In this document: positions 14,401-18,774 of the stretch, piece after piece
How positions within the stretch are numbered: position 1 is the first letter of the stretch
How the letters are laid out: each line of letters begins with the position of its first letter
Assembly: GCA_017458765.1 (NCBI GenBank)
Contig: JAFSZZ010000042.1
Location: 1-54,871 of the forward strand
Direction: 5' to 3'
Origin: Lachnospiraceae bacterium
GTDB taxonomy: Bacteria > Bacillota > Clostridia > Lachnospirales > Lachnospiraceae
Length of the DNA stretch: 54,871 bases
The notes under the pieces: model-generated
Seen by the model: the letters and a program-made list of their open reading frames with translations, nothing else
Databases searched by the model: none
What the model was told of the DNA's origin: nothing
Program-made: the position numbers and the translations under genes

Positions 14401-16866
14401 ATCGGTTACGCTTACCGAGGCATTGAATCTGCTCTGTATCAATCCGCTAAGCCTCATGATGCCCAGTGATGTCAGCCCCTGGGATACAAGATTATTTGTC
14501 ACTCCAAAATCATCATAGTTTAGCTGCTTACGGACAATATCATAGAGCTCCTGTTCCACCTCTCCTTCGGGAGGAATGATCTCATCCTTAGCCACTTCCA
14601 CCCTTGGAAGCGACTTTTTATCTATCTTGCCACTGGGCGTAAGAGGCATGACCGAAAGCTGCATATAGGCATCCGGAACCATGTACTCGGCTAGATTCAT
14701 GGCAAGGTAGTTCCTGAGTCTCTGAGTGTCAATAGTTTCATCTGCTGTGTAATACAGACACAGGTGGTCCTCTCTCACAAGTGCCACCACCTGTTTCATA
14801 CCCTTATAGGAGATGGCATTACTCTCAACTTCCCCAAGTTCAATACGAAAGCCCCTAAGCTTAACCTGGAAGTCAAGACGCCCCATATATTCCACTTCTC
14901 CGTCCTCGTTATAACGTCCAAGGTCTCTTGTGTGATACATGGTCATACCCGGAACATAGGGGCAATCCGTAAACACTGCTCTGTTAAGATCGTCCCTGTT
15001 CCAGTAGCCGTTTCCGACATTTCTGCCGGCGTAGCATATCTCTCCCGGTATGCCCTTTGGAAGAAGATTTCCGTACTGATCCAGTATAAAGGCGTAGCAG
15101 TTCTCTAACGGTCTGCCTATCGGAACAGACTCGTAGTATCTTCCCTTCTTAAGCTCATAATCGAGTACCACATCCGTTACCTCTGTGGCCCCGCAGACGT
15201 TATAAACATGGATATCACTTCCCGTGATCCCGCGAAGAACCTCACCTCCCAAAGACACAAAGCGTAGTTTAAGATCATATTCGGTCAAAAGAAGCTGTCC
15301 CATTGAAGTCGCAAAAGCTGCTCCCGTTATCTTGTTGTCATTCAGGAATTCATAGATGAGCGAAGGCTCCCTGACAATACTGTCAGACATAAAATGAAGT
15401 GATGCCCCTGCTGCCAGCGCCGGATAGAAATCGCGAATATGAGAATCAAAAGAAAAGGTGATGTGGTGGCCTAGTCTGTCCTTTTCCGTAACGCCAAAGC
15501 GTCGGATATAGATCTGAGTATAGTTCATAAGGGCGCTTTGAGGGATCATTGCACCCTTGGGCTTCCCTGTGGAACCGGACGTGTATATCATATATGCCAG
15601 ATGTTCCGGCTTTGTTATATGAACAGGAGATGGATCGGGGAAAAGCAAAGCGCACTTAAGCACAAGCTCACGATCAAGAACCAGCTTGGATGCACAGTCC
15701 GATTCCATGAAAGCAATACGATCCTTCGGATAGTCCGGATCTATCGGGACATAGCATGCACCGGCTTTATGAACACCAATGACAGCCGCCGCAAACTCCT
15801 TGTGACGATGCATTTTGATGACTACAAAATCGTCCGGATTTACTTCCTGCTGTAACAGATATCGGGCAACAGAGTCCGACAACCTGTCAAGCTCACCATA
15901 GGAAAGACTCCCCTCCTCATCGGTCACAGCCACATGATCAGGCTGAGTCTGCACTCTGTCAAGAAACATATCGATCCAGGTTTTTCCGGTATCATATAAA
16001 AGTTCCGGACCTGTGGACATTTCCAAAACTCTGGCCTTCATACTCTCACTGACCCTGTTAAGAGTCACCAATGCTCTGTCAGGATAGGTGCAGATGCCAC
16101 GGACAAATGTCTCAAAGAGATTCAGTATCCCCCGGATCTGGTATTCCTTGTATTTCTTTTTGTCAAAGCGGAGATTTATATGAAGACGGTCATTGTTTAA
16201 AAAGACAACAGGCGTAAGATCGTCAAAGCTCTCTTCCTTTAAGACCGCGCTCTTGATCCTGAAGGATCGTTTCTTTTGCGGTGCTGCGGTCTCACCAGCT
16301 CCGCTGCCAAAGTTCTGAAAGGACATTACAGTTTGAAACAGATTGCTTCCAAGCGGAGTCTGTGCCTGTATCTCGGAAAGTGCACAGTAATCATATTCAG
16401 AACTCTTTACACTCTGGTCCTGAAGCTCATGCAGCATCTGCCGCGCAGTGCTTTTATCCGTAATAGTCATTCGGACAGGCACTGTATTGATAAACAGCCC
16501 TATAGTACTGTTAACATCTCTGGTTGTATTGTCACGCCCGGATACCACCTTGGCAAAAACCACATCCTCACTCCTTGAGTAAGTATGTAGGATCATACCC
16601 CAGGCAAGTTGTGCGCCTATACTGACGGTCGTTTCTTCCGACTTGCACAAGTCAAGAAAAGCTGCCGTTACATCAGAGTCTATATCTGTTCCGAGTTCTG
16701 AATCTTTACTTTGCTCATCTTTGGGTACATCGCCAAAGGATGGGATCTCCGTTCTTGTATCAAAGCCTTCCAGAAGGTCTTTCCAATACTTAAGAGCCTG
16801 CCTTTTGTCTTTGTTTCCGATCTCTCTTACTGCTGCTTCATAAGTGCCAATTCTGTTATTATCCAT
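1..16866 (-). CDS. Giant multimodular non-ribosomal peptide synthetase, 3' end outside window
   Basis: This is one open frame of 5622 visible codons that runs off the left edge. It assembles a peptide on carrier-bound thioesters in the cytoplasm. Motifs fall in one frame throughout: five A-domain cores (YTSGSTG at about 15570, 12600, 8140, 3700 and 740), four T domains, four complete C domains and two E domains. The order is half C-A-T, C-A-T-E, C-A-T-E, C-A-T, C-A. I chose the ATG at 16866 because an in-frame TAA lies upstream inside the symporter gene and no other start codon intervenes; the ribosome site is weak. The protein therefore begins after the HHxxxDG position of its first C domain, aligning TYEAAVREI with SYEAAVREI of module 4. 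Two E domains predict D-residues at the second and third visible positions. The product is unknown. No release domain, MbtH or Sfp gene is visible. Confidence 0.95.
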   Translation of the reverse strand, partial: MDNNRIGTYEAAVREIGNKDKRQALKYWKDLLEGFDTRTEIPSFGDVPKDEQSKDSELGTDIDSDVTAAFLDLCKSEETTVSIGAQLAWGMILHTYSRSEDVVFAKVVSGRDNTTRDVNSTIGLFINTVPVRMTITDKSTARQMLHELQDQSVKSSEYDYCALSEIQAQTPLGSNLFQTVMSFQNFGSGAGETAAPQKKRSFRIKSAVLKEESFDDLTPVVFLNNDRLHINLRFDKKKYKEYQIRGILNLFETFVRGICTYPDRALVTLNRVSESMKARVLEMSTGPELLYDTGKTWIDMFLDRVQTQPDHVAVTDEEGSLSYGELDRLSDSVARYLLQQEVNPDDFVVIKMHRHKEFAAAVIGVHKAGACYVPIDPDYPKDRIAFMESDCASKLVLDRELVLKCALLFPDPSPVHITKPEHLAYMIYTSGSTGKPKGAMIPQSALMNYTQIYIRRFGVTEKDRLGHHITFSFDSHIRDFYPALAAGASLHFMSDSIVREPSLIYEFLNDNKITGAAFATSMGQLLLTEYDLKLRFVSLGGEVLRGITGSDIHVYNVCGATEVTDVVLDYELKKGRYYESVPIGRPLENCYAFILDQYGNLLPKGIPGEICYAGRNVGNGYWNRDDLNRAVFTDCPYVPGMTMYHTRDLGRYNEDGEVEYMGRLDFQVKLRGFRIELGEVESNAISYKGMKQVVALVREDHLCLYYTADETIDTQRLRNYLAMNLAEYMVPDAYMQLSVMPLTPSGKIDKKSLPRVEVAKDEIIPPEGEVEQELYDIVRKQLNYDDFGVTNNLVSQGLTSLGIMRLSGLIQSRFNASVSVTDLMKEPFIRNIAKRIEEGAKEQDITKTGVHSYEKRSVYPASQNQIGVYLDWEMNRDTTQYNIPTAFCLTDVDAKVFAGAIQKTILAHPCMNTNFEIRDGQVVQLPGDVTDIDIPITELTDLPDEAFFQKLVRPFDLNKDRLYRFRLFKYEGQTWMFMDVHHIIFDGLSSGIFMSDVLKAYEGQPVEREKITAYDFALYEKEQQEAGAYEEAGAYFNELLSDHHVMSYPNSAIPDGTEQGEVSIKVDAAVIDGAARRYEVTSGSFIHAAFGETMGRFIREDNPVYLTITNGRRGMPELDHSIGMFVKTVPVVCHLPGSGKGSDEVKEFVALFSDQLQNTYRREIYPYTKLVEETGLHGEILFVYQGGLYEGGEVEGAEVIELKLDTLKFPLTITAYPIDDSYEIRIEYDGKRYGKRDMELLAVSLKQVICDMAYEDVLSKVRLLPSEYETEIIERSMTPPISYDKDLTWIDLFKESVGKFSDNTALVDEERSLTYSQLNEESDAVASYLLKKGISENEFVALYMDRCCEFVVAVIGIHKAGAAYVPVDINYPDKRREFMLKDSEAKVILTKELVKEAVSSGKEAARLPFAKPEGFAYMIYTSGSTGRPKGTILHHRGLLNFALAAKKENKLTSSDRIGHHFSFSFDSHIEDLYPPLLAGASIHIMPESVRRDPDLIYGYLMDHHITGGGFTTSIGRLMAVGYKLPQRYMALMGEALRQITPGDTTIINKYGPTECTNIVATYTLKKGRSYKEVPIGRPMPGGAVFIVDTRGKLVPFGCVGELCYAGPQVGYGYWRLEDKTEEVFGDCPWIEDTRLYHTGDLARYGEDSQLEYLGRIDSQVKVNGFRVEFGEIESTALRCPSIRQAAVLVKQGKIVLYYTEEENSIGEAALREHMSENLADHMMPGIFMRLDVMPTTPSGKIDKRALPEPVLLRSTKYVPPVTRTQKAVTICLRKILGLSQDVGLNDNFFELGGDSIKAIRLVSLLREEDITVSVADIMKAKTAAGIAERAAEGAFSGISQEPVEGIVGAAPITEYFRGFDLPVPAHFNQSICLECKAEPVPGSLQHGFDVLTYQHDMLRAVMVDGELVIRGTDHTIQVERYECDNLKEVTAICNQIQSSIQMNKSLMRAALFHVENRWFLVMTAHHLIIDGVSWRIIIGDLEKAYNLSAEGREATLPQKTNTYRDYADAMRHYRDSYALSLEIPYWKSVQEKLEKYPLSTENDYSRNMHSIGRALDGEKTKRLIHADLEKMNADMDDILLTAVSRSYCRLFGEDGVTIQFEGHGREDIGEKLTLDRTVGWFTSIYPMVAEHLSGDMMDDLIRVKEARHRVPKKGVGYNALRFLNGSEEFQGLLNLCPRIGFNYFGEMDAEQDGDAFFKISNAFSPGNPVSDKNTFGPDLSIDAALSGGKLTLGLRYNQAVCSDKKADELIDGIFDELKLICDLIDETKAFTKTPSDLGEKEWSIEEFDEVMRDFHSRDEEIQRIYPMTSMQESMLLKHINEPESLAYRLGYVFEVDTLLSREVVQRAVDRLLQKHEVLRTAFIYEGVSVPRQAIVSRKVSVEMIDLSGAENSGKAAKKFRIELLHGFKDLQREPNFRVVLAKTGESSCYLFILVHHMLVDGWCNSIYMSDLYRFIIGEMSGNDAFTDDEENLDGYYERAVRDTLLRDKRRGLLYWDELLKDYEGSGEIRSFGPVSEENRCDEDTMSVAVDEKTTGAILDLCRQQKATVSNAVELLWGLVLQTCNNSRDVVFCKVVSGRDYTENSEKVVGLFINSVPVRVSAGKTITARQMLSKLRKQSDASSEWDFCPLTDIQKNVSGSALSGSVLAFENYNSGLMEMGGAGNTDKDPLPFVMRPFLIKEEVFGRVDPLTYIDDAGQLVLKLAFDRSAFTGGQIQMVLKLFENFAKEIVNSPDLPVVKLKRSSEEDIARILKLSRGEALPVKSFGTWLDMFKDSAEKYPSCDAVTDDKGKLTYRELDQRSDAVASYLLYRKVERGSFVAVKMPRVKEYVIAVLGINKAGAAFVPVDPDLPKDRIDFMLKDAGCSIVLDPETIKSALKQYDIKEEESRKIDLPALTSDDRAYMIYTSGSTGEPKGVVQSHRSLYSFAKWRSDKLNIDHESRHGQYIGFSFDASLDDLICPLCAGGQVFIMDVETRNDLDAMDMYVRANNVTAMALPAQIGMALINAHPDISLRDMTMGGERLLPVKKTKVRLINEYGPTEFTVCSSYYEVDQEKDLQIPIGRPVPGSASFILDEEGNLLPVGVVGELCLAGNQLAEGYHNRPDLTGQKFADVDIDGVTTKVYRTGDLARFDENGLLIFHGREDRQIKIRGYRVESGEIESCAENFAGITNAALDVRKEQLVLFYTSTKEINENELKDFLSGVLADYMVPTVYVHLEKMPLTSNGKTDYRHLPDITVRSAEDHVPPAGDMEITIAEVIRQFLGLTRPVGALDDFFALGGDSIKTIRMISALRKAGIQLKAADVMKARTVRAMAAIAAKDDAAKEDDSHKSFHGKIKDAAITVFFRSLRLAVPGHFGQALLLTMEERADVNALTLAWNSILVQHDMLRAIWIDDGLYVREDTIRIHLEEYEAAGKNVTDICNTIQGGIKMDQALIRAALIHTEDRDLFFMAAHHLIIDSVSWSIIRSDLETAYEDALRGEEVILPEKTVFYGDYAAALYEYRDSFALTREIPYWDSVEKKLKSLCSDEDTEGERSFAYTGAVLDEKETGLLIKSGFGDGSVTMAEALITAVVRSYAAITGDSKVSLQFEGHGRQNPDMDLNPDRTVGWFTAAYPLVLEDVGEGEILEDLINARESLRRVPNRGVGYMTLRYLPGKKALSESRDLVPQIGFNYLGESGSDNDDQGHFRMAKGYDTGLSMDKRNAFGPDLSLNIMIASGCLYVSAGYSTGKFDDERIRIFLEGMLGELKEIGGFIRENKEQFPVLTSDVGEMEWSVSEYRDVEEEFAERGETISRIYPLLPLQQGMLLYHIQNPEGWGYRLVSIYEMTYLPSAKQMKRVLKRLGQRHEVLRTAIVYKNVSVPRQVISDRQPWFKEIDLSGVKDRGKEILKVRRDILTEGFDLQDKPLFGVVVAKTSENSCYVVTAVHHIIVDGWCIKDYMNDLFELIAEEITGNEILPTSEDTPGSYEAAVREILGRDKEEALEYFNRLLSDYQTRAEIPSYGAVPVDEQSETSELRISLDKELTGKLKDLCRTEHATMSQAAEMIWAMVLQTYDHSDDVVFTKVVSGRDLKNQNAEHVVGMFINSVPVRVKTGKDTTTRRLLRMMAEQAAETSMYDFCPLEDIQGQSELGSNLSQSVFSYENFDSGVVTETASEKEAAAGGTRLKQIYEAEENYTDIHPFAFLNGEGELTFAVSFDRSKYRRVEIERILSLVKVLAFGLTENPDLPVRKLPRLSDEDAKAMMKLSRGKDLSYNTNETWIDMFLRLVKEQPDHLAVTDDDSRLTYSELNRQSDAVAGRLLNMGVKPDDFVVIKLHRVKEFAVAVLGIHKVGACYVPIDPDYPKDRIEYMEKDCGAGVILTKELVKKWVLEDEDPKAVHLTRPENLAYMIYTSGSTGLPKGAMIPQSALMNYTQIYVRRFEVTPDDRVSHHITFSFDSHIRDFYPALAAGASLHIMPDRICKDPEEIYDFLIKNHITVSAFATAMGRLLINGYDLKQRVVSVGGEALLDVTGGDVRIINICGATEVTDIVLDYELEKGRYYEAVPLGRPLENCYAFILDEEGNLLPQGVAGEICYVGRNVGNGYWHREDLTKEVFTDCPLLPGQTMYRTRDLGRYNEEGNVEYLGRLDLQIKLRGYRIELGEVESNALRFEGMKQVVADVREGQLVLYFVADKKIDTESLSGFLSQSLTDYMVPTVFIQLETMPMTPSGKYDRKNLPAPGKGVDEITAPEDELENELFNILKELIRYDDFGVTNNLVALGLNSLGIMRLSGIIQSRFGAHIRVADIMREPFVRSIAALIREQINKETEAELRIHSYGIRETYPVTENQRGIFLDWEMHPDTTQYNVPSAFGLKDTDPYRLKEAIISAVSAHSYLKVGFTLKDGELLQVRRDDIEIKVDVYTPDTEPTPQFFQDLVQPFDLLNDVLFRFKIYALNDTTWVFMDIHHIIYDGLSSAILMEDIQRAYAGEHVLPESITAFDLALYEKERESQKDYQEAEKYFEDLVSEANVLSIPDSKEPDGCVYGRSLLRVTANIVDMLARECEVTAGSLLQAAFSETLMRLTREKELLYLTISSGRGDVQDLDHTVGMFVKTLPVVRTADFDEDLSLTVRDYVRSVHAQLKETAAREFYPYTRLVERFGKRGEVLFIYQGGLYEGGEIEGSLSVHLKLDEAKVPLYVTAYPDGKEYVVSIEYDGRRYGKADMDRITCAMGNVIYGMSGETYLKDVSTLSEDEEKDVVASSAGEVLELDGSKTWLDLFDARKDAFYERLAVTDDEGGMTYRELDAASDAVAFFLTEKGIKVNDFVALEMDRVKEFVTAVLGIHKAGAAYLPIDRNYPKERREYMLSDSGARLLLTGDEVKSIVRDHQGRTYSNRPAKPGGYAYMIYTSGSTGLPKGVLLHHRGLLNFTLSTVKQNSLKEDDRIGLHFSFSFDSHIEDIYPVLLSGASIHIMPERIRRDPEEIADFIRENGITGGGFTTSVARLLLLNYKLPLRYMTAIGEALTKVEQPKGIQIINKYGPTECTNVATLYYLKEGVRYEGVPIGKAMPNGYAFILDPKGKLLPEGVIGELCYAGPQVGYGYWKLEDKTGEVFGNCPFVDGIRMYRTGDLACYDPEGDIEYHGRMDFQVKVN
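2470..5580 (-). other. NRPS module 4: C-A-T
   Basis: The C domain has VHHIIVDGWC near 5095 and follows an E domain (DCL expected). The A domain has YTSGSTGLPKG, FSFDSHIRDFYP, INICGATEVTDIV and TPSGKYDR; its pocket reads D-S-R-A-S-G-I-D-I-K, differing from module 1 by conservative changes. The carrier is GLNSLGIM (about 2590), like module 1 and unlike the GGDSI carriers before E domains. Long stretches are also alike at DNA level to module 1, for example 3180-3300 against 15050-15180. Confidence 0.85.
5590..10020 (-). other. NRPS module 3: C-A-T-E
   Basis: The C domain has VHHMLVDGWCNSI near 9550 and follows an E domain, so it should be a DCL type. The A domain has the ordinary FSFDASLDDL core, INEYGPTEFTVC and TSNGKTD; its pocket reads D-A-D-Q-T-G-E-V-C-K. 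The carrier is LGGDSIKTI (about 7040). The E domain has DRTVGWFTAAYP (about 6040) and GVGYMTLRY (about 5950). Its active-site motif reads HHLIIDSVSW (about 6510), with Ser replacing the usual Gly of HHxxxDG. No sibling of this module is in the window. Confidence 0.85.
10030..14330 (-). other. NRPS module 2: C-A-T-E
   Basis: The C domain has HHIIFDGLSSGIF near 13920 and follows a module without E, so it is probably an LCL type. The A domain has FSFDSHIEDLYP, INKYGPTECTNI and TPSGKIDK; its pocket reads D-S-E-S-A-M-K-N-I-K. The carrier has the LGGDSIKAI form usual before epimerases (about 11500). The E domain shows HHLIIDGVSWRI (about 10970), DRTVGWFTSIYP (about 10510) and GVGYNALR (about 10400), so the residue loaded here should be epimerised. 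It resembles module 5. Confidence 0.85.
14340..16866 (-). other. NRPS module 1: C (C-terminal half only)-A-T
   Basis: The first roughly 280 residues are the second half of a condensation domain: YWKDLLEGF, then VVSGRD, then GLFINTVPVRM. The A domain follows at about 15990-14600. It has YTSGSTGKPKG, FSFDSHIRDFYP, YNVCGATE and the A10 Lys in TPSGKID. Reading pocket positions against GrsA gives D-S-R-S-S-G-V-D-V-K. The carrier Ser lies in GLTSLGIM near 14480. The pocket does not match a code I know; Arg at position 239 might favour an acidic side chain, which is inference only. The module closely resembles module 4. Confidence 0.85.
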
Positions 16867-16889
16867 GCTCTGTATTCTTTCTGAAGTCT

Positions 16890-18284
16890 CTATCCAAGAA
16901 CACCTCTTTTTGTGTTTTCCAGTACCGGTATCTCTGTTTCGTCTTTATCCATGATATGCTCGCCGCTGTACTTTTTCGTCTCACTCACAATTATCCCGTT
17001 TAAGATCAACACAGCTATAATATTTGGAACCGCCATTAAGCCGTTCATGAGATCGCACAGATTCCAGACAAGGCTCATTTCCACCAGAGAACCCACAAAT
17101 ACGCTGATGATCCAGAGAATTTTATAGAAGATGATACTTTTTTCACCAAACAGATAAACTGCGCAGCGCTCGCCGTAGTAATACCAGCCAAGGATAGTAG
17201 AAAAAGTAAAGGTGATAAGCGCCACCATAAGGATCGGAACTCCAATATACGGGATCATTCCAAAAGCCTGACTGGTAAGGTTTGCACCATTGCCGGAAAG
17301 GCCATCGACACCGGGATATTTAATGATACAGGACACAAGCACAAGTCCTGAGATCAGACAGATCACTACGGTATCCCAGAAAGTGGCAGTCATGGAAACA
17401 AGCGCCTGCCTCTTGGGATTCAGGGTCTTTGCCGCCGCAGCCACAAGGGGCGAGGATCCCATACCCGACTCATTAGAGAAAAGACCTCTTGCAAAACCAT
17501 AGCGACAGGCCAGGGTTACAGTACTTCCGACGAATCCACCTGCCGCTGCCTGAGCAGAAAAAGCCGACTTTACGATAATCACAACCGTCTGCCCAAGAAC
17601 ATCACCGTTCATCACAAGAATGATAAGACATCCCACTATGTAAAATAATCCCATAAAGGGAACCAGCTTCGAAGCAACATTTGAGATAGACTTGATCCCT
17701 CCGATAATTGCAAGAGCTGCCAATACGCTAAGTACAACCGCTACAACGATCGGCGGGATAGTAAAATTCTCTTCCAGATTAACCGCAACAGCATTGGCCT
17801 GCACCATACACCCGGTTCCAAGGGCACACACTGCTGCAAGACCCGCAAAGATTATCCCCGCCCATCTTGCGCCAAGACCACGCTCCAGGGCATACATAGC
17901 TCCGCCTATCATGGTTCCGTTTTGACTTTTCACCCTGTACTTTATAGCTATCATGGTCTCAGAGTACTTGGTTGCCATACCAAATATACCGGTAAGCCAC
18001 ATCCACAGCACTGCTCCCGGACCGCCCATAGCGATCGCGGTACCCACTCCTATGATATTTCCCGTTCCTATGGTAGAAGACAATCCAAGGGTCAGAGCCT
18101 CAAATTGAGAAATATCCCCCTCGGCACCGGAATCTTTTTTAAGAGACATTTTTATGGCCTTAAAAATATCCTTTTGAATGAAACCGGTACGAAAAGTCAT
18201 GAATATATGAGTTCCAAACAACAGGATGATCATCGGCCATCCCCATATGAAACCGTCTATTTTGCTTATAATATCTCCTATCAT
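16890..18284 (-). CDS. Alanine/glycine:cation symporter (AGCS family)
   Basis: The 464-residue polytopic inner-membrane protein imports alanine or glycine with Na+ (or H+). It carries the family signature STIGTGNIIGVG followed by AMGGPGAVLWMW near residues 70-100, and many hydrophobic helices over the full family length. The start ATG has a modest AGATGGA upstream. It ends 23 bp before the NRPS start on the same strand, so the two could share a transcript. Whether it serves peptide synthesis is unknown; such symporters are common housekeeping genes. Family is sure; substrate is inferred. Confidence 0.9.
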   Translation of the reverse strand: MIGDIISKIDGFIWGWPMIILLFGTHIFMTFRTGFIQKDIFKAIKMSLKKDSGAEGDISQFEALTLGLSSTIGTGNIIGVGTAIAMGGPGAVLWMWLTGIFGMATKYSETMIAIKYRVKSQNGTMIGGAMYALERGLGARWAGIIFAGLAAVCALGTGCMVQANAVAVNLEENFTIPPIVVAVVLSVLAALAIIGGIKSISNVASKLVPFMGLFYIVGCLIILVMNGDVLGQTVVIIVKSAFSAQAAAGGFVGSTVTLACRYGFARGLFSNESGMGSSPLVAAAAKTLNPKRQALVSMTATFWDTVVICLISGLVLVSCIIKYPGVDGLSGNGANLTSQAFGMIPYIGVPILMVALITFTFSTILGWYYYGERCAVYLFGEKSIIFYKILWIISVFVGSLVEMSLVWNLCDLMNGLMAVPNIIAVLILNGIIVSETKKYSGEHIMDKDETEIPVLENTKRGVLG

Positions 18285-18508
18285 AATTCCATCTTTTATT
18301 GCCTAACCTGATAATATTCTAAAAACAGCATATACAGAAAATAATATTATCATAAGACGGTACTGTTTTAAATATCTCTTTTTTAATTTTGACACCACAA
18401 ATGTGTTAACCAATAAAGCCATATGTGTAAAATATTTTATCACACAAGAGTCAAATTTATTTGCGCATAAGTGTTAAATTAGTTATGATCGACCTGAAGT
18501 GATTATTT

Positions 18509-18613
18509 ATGGAAAATACAGAAAAAATATATCGTAGACGAATAACGGACTCAGCGTTAAAGCTAAAACTCGAGGCTTTTGGTGCTACTTTAATTGTTGG
18601 CCCAAAACTGTAA
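18509..18613 (+). pseudogene. Remnant of a DUF4143-type AAA ATPase (N-terminal 34 codons)
   Basis: An ATG frame of 34 codons reads KIYRRRITDSALKLKLEAFG and then ATLIVGPKL before TAA. This matches the N-terminus of the DUF4143 ATPase family, whose usual text runs to GPKxCGKT. The frame stops exactly where the Walker A loop should finish, and the sequence beyond shows no continuation. It is therefore best read as the stump of a deleted gene and not a working small protein. It was identified from memory of the family, without a search. Confidence 0.55.
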
Positions 18614-18670
18614 TTAAAAAATATATATATTTACTGTTATGAATACACGATACAGTTAAAATATCCGTAT

Positions 18671-18706
18671 AAAACAGCAGGACTCCAAATTTGGAATCCT
18701 GCTTTT
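18671..18706 (-). terminator. Terminator downstream of nrdD (probably bidirectional)
   Basis: The arms AGCAGGA and TCCTGCT enclose TCCAAATTTGGA, a near-perfect inverted repeat with one C/A mismatch. On the minus strand it is followed by TGTTTT, and on the plus strand by TTTT. It lies about 70 bp past the nrdD stop. Confidence 0.75.
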
Positions 18707-18774
18707 ATATGGATATTATTTTTGCTTTATCTCATTTAAAGTTGTAATATCTCAGTTTTAGTTGTCACAAAACA

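Larger units (their letters stand above)
18285..18774. other. 490-bp intergenic region between symporter and nrdD
   Basis: This AT-rich gap holds the symporter leader, the DUF4143 stump at 18509-18613 and the terminator at 18676-18706. The symporter promoter is unclear; a TTGACT at about 18450-18455 (minus strand) has no well-spaced -10. No tRNA or riboswitch shape was seen. Confidence 0.6.

Noticed and set aside
31..16843. Many plus-strand frames of 60-180 residues over the NRPS
   Set aside because: They are antisense shadows of one continuous minus-strand frame in which all NRPS motifs fall.
1..16866. Possible frameshift or stop inside the NRPS
   Set aside because: All motif codons from module 1 to 5 are in the same phase (spacings divisible by 3), and sampled lines show no in-frame stop.
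18320..18350. ATAATATT/AATATTAT inverted repeat in the symporter leader
   Set aside because: Short AT-only arms in AT-rich DNA; no more than chance.
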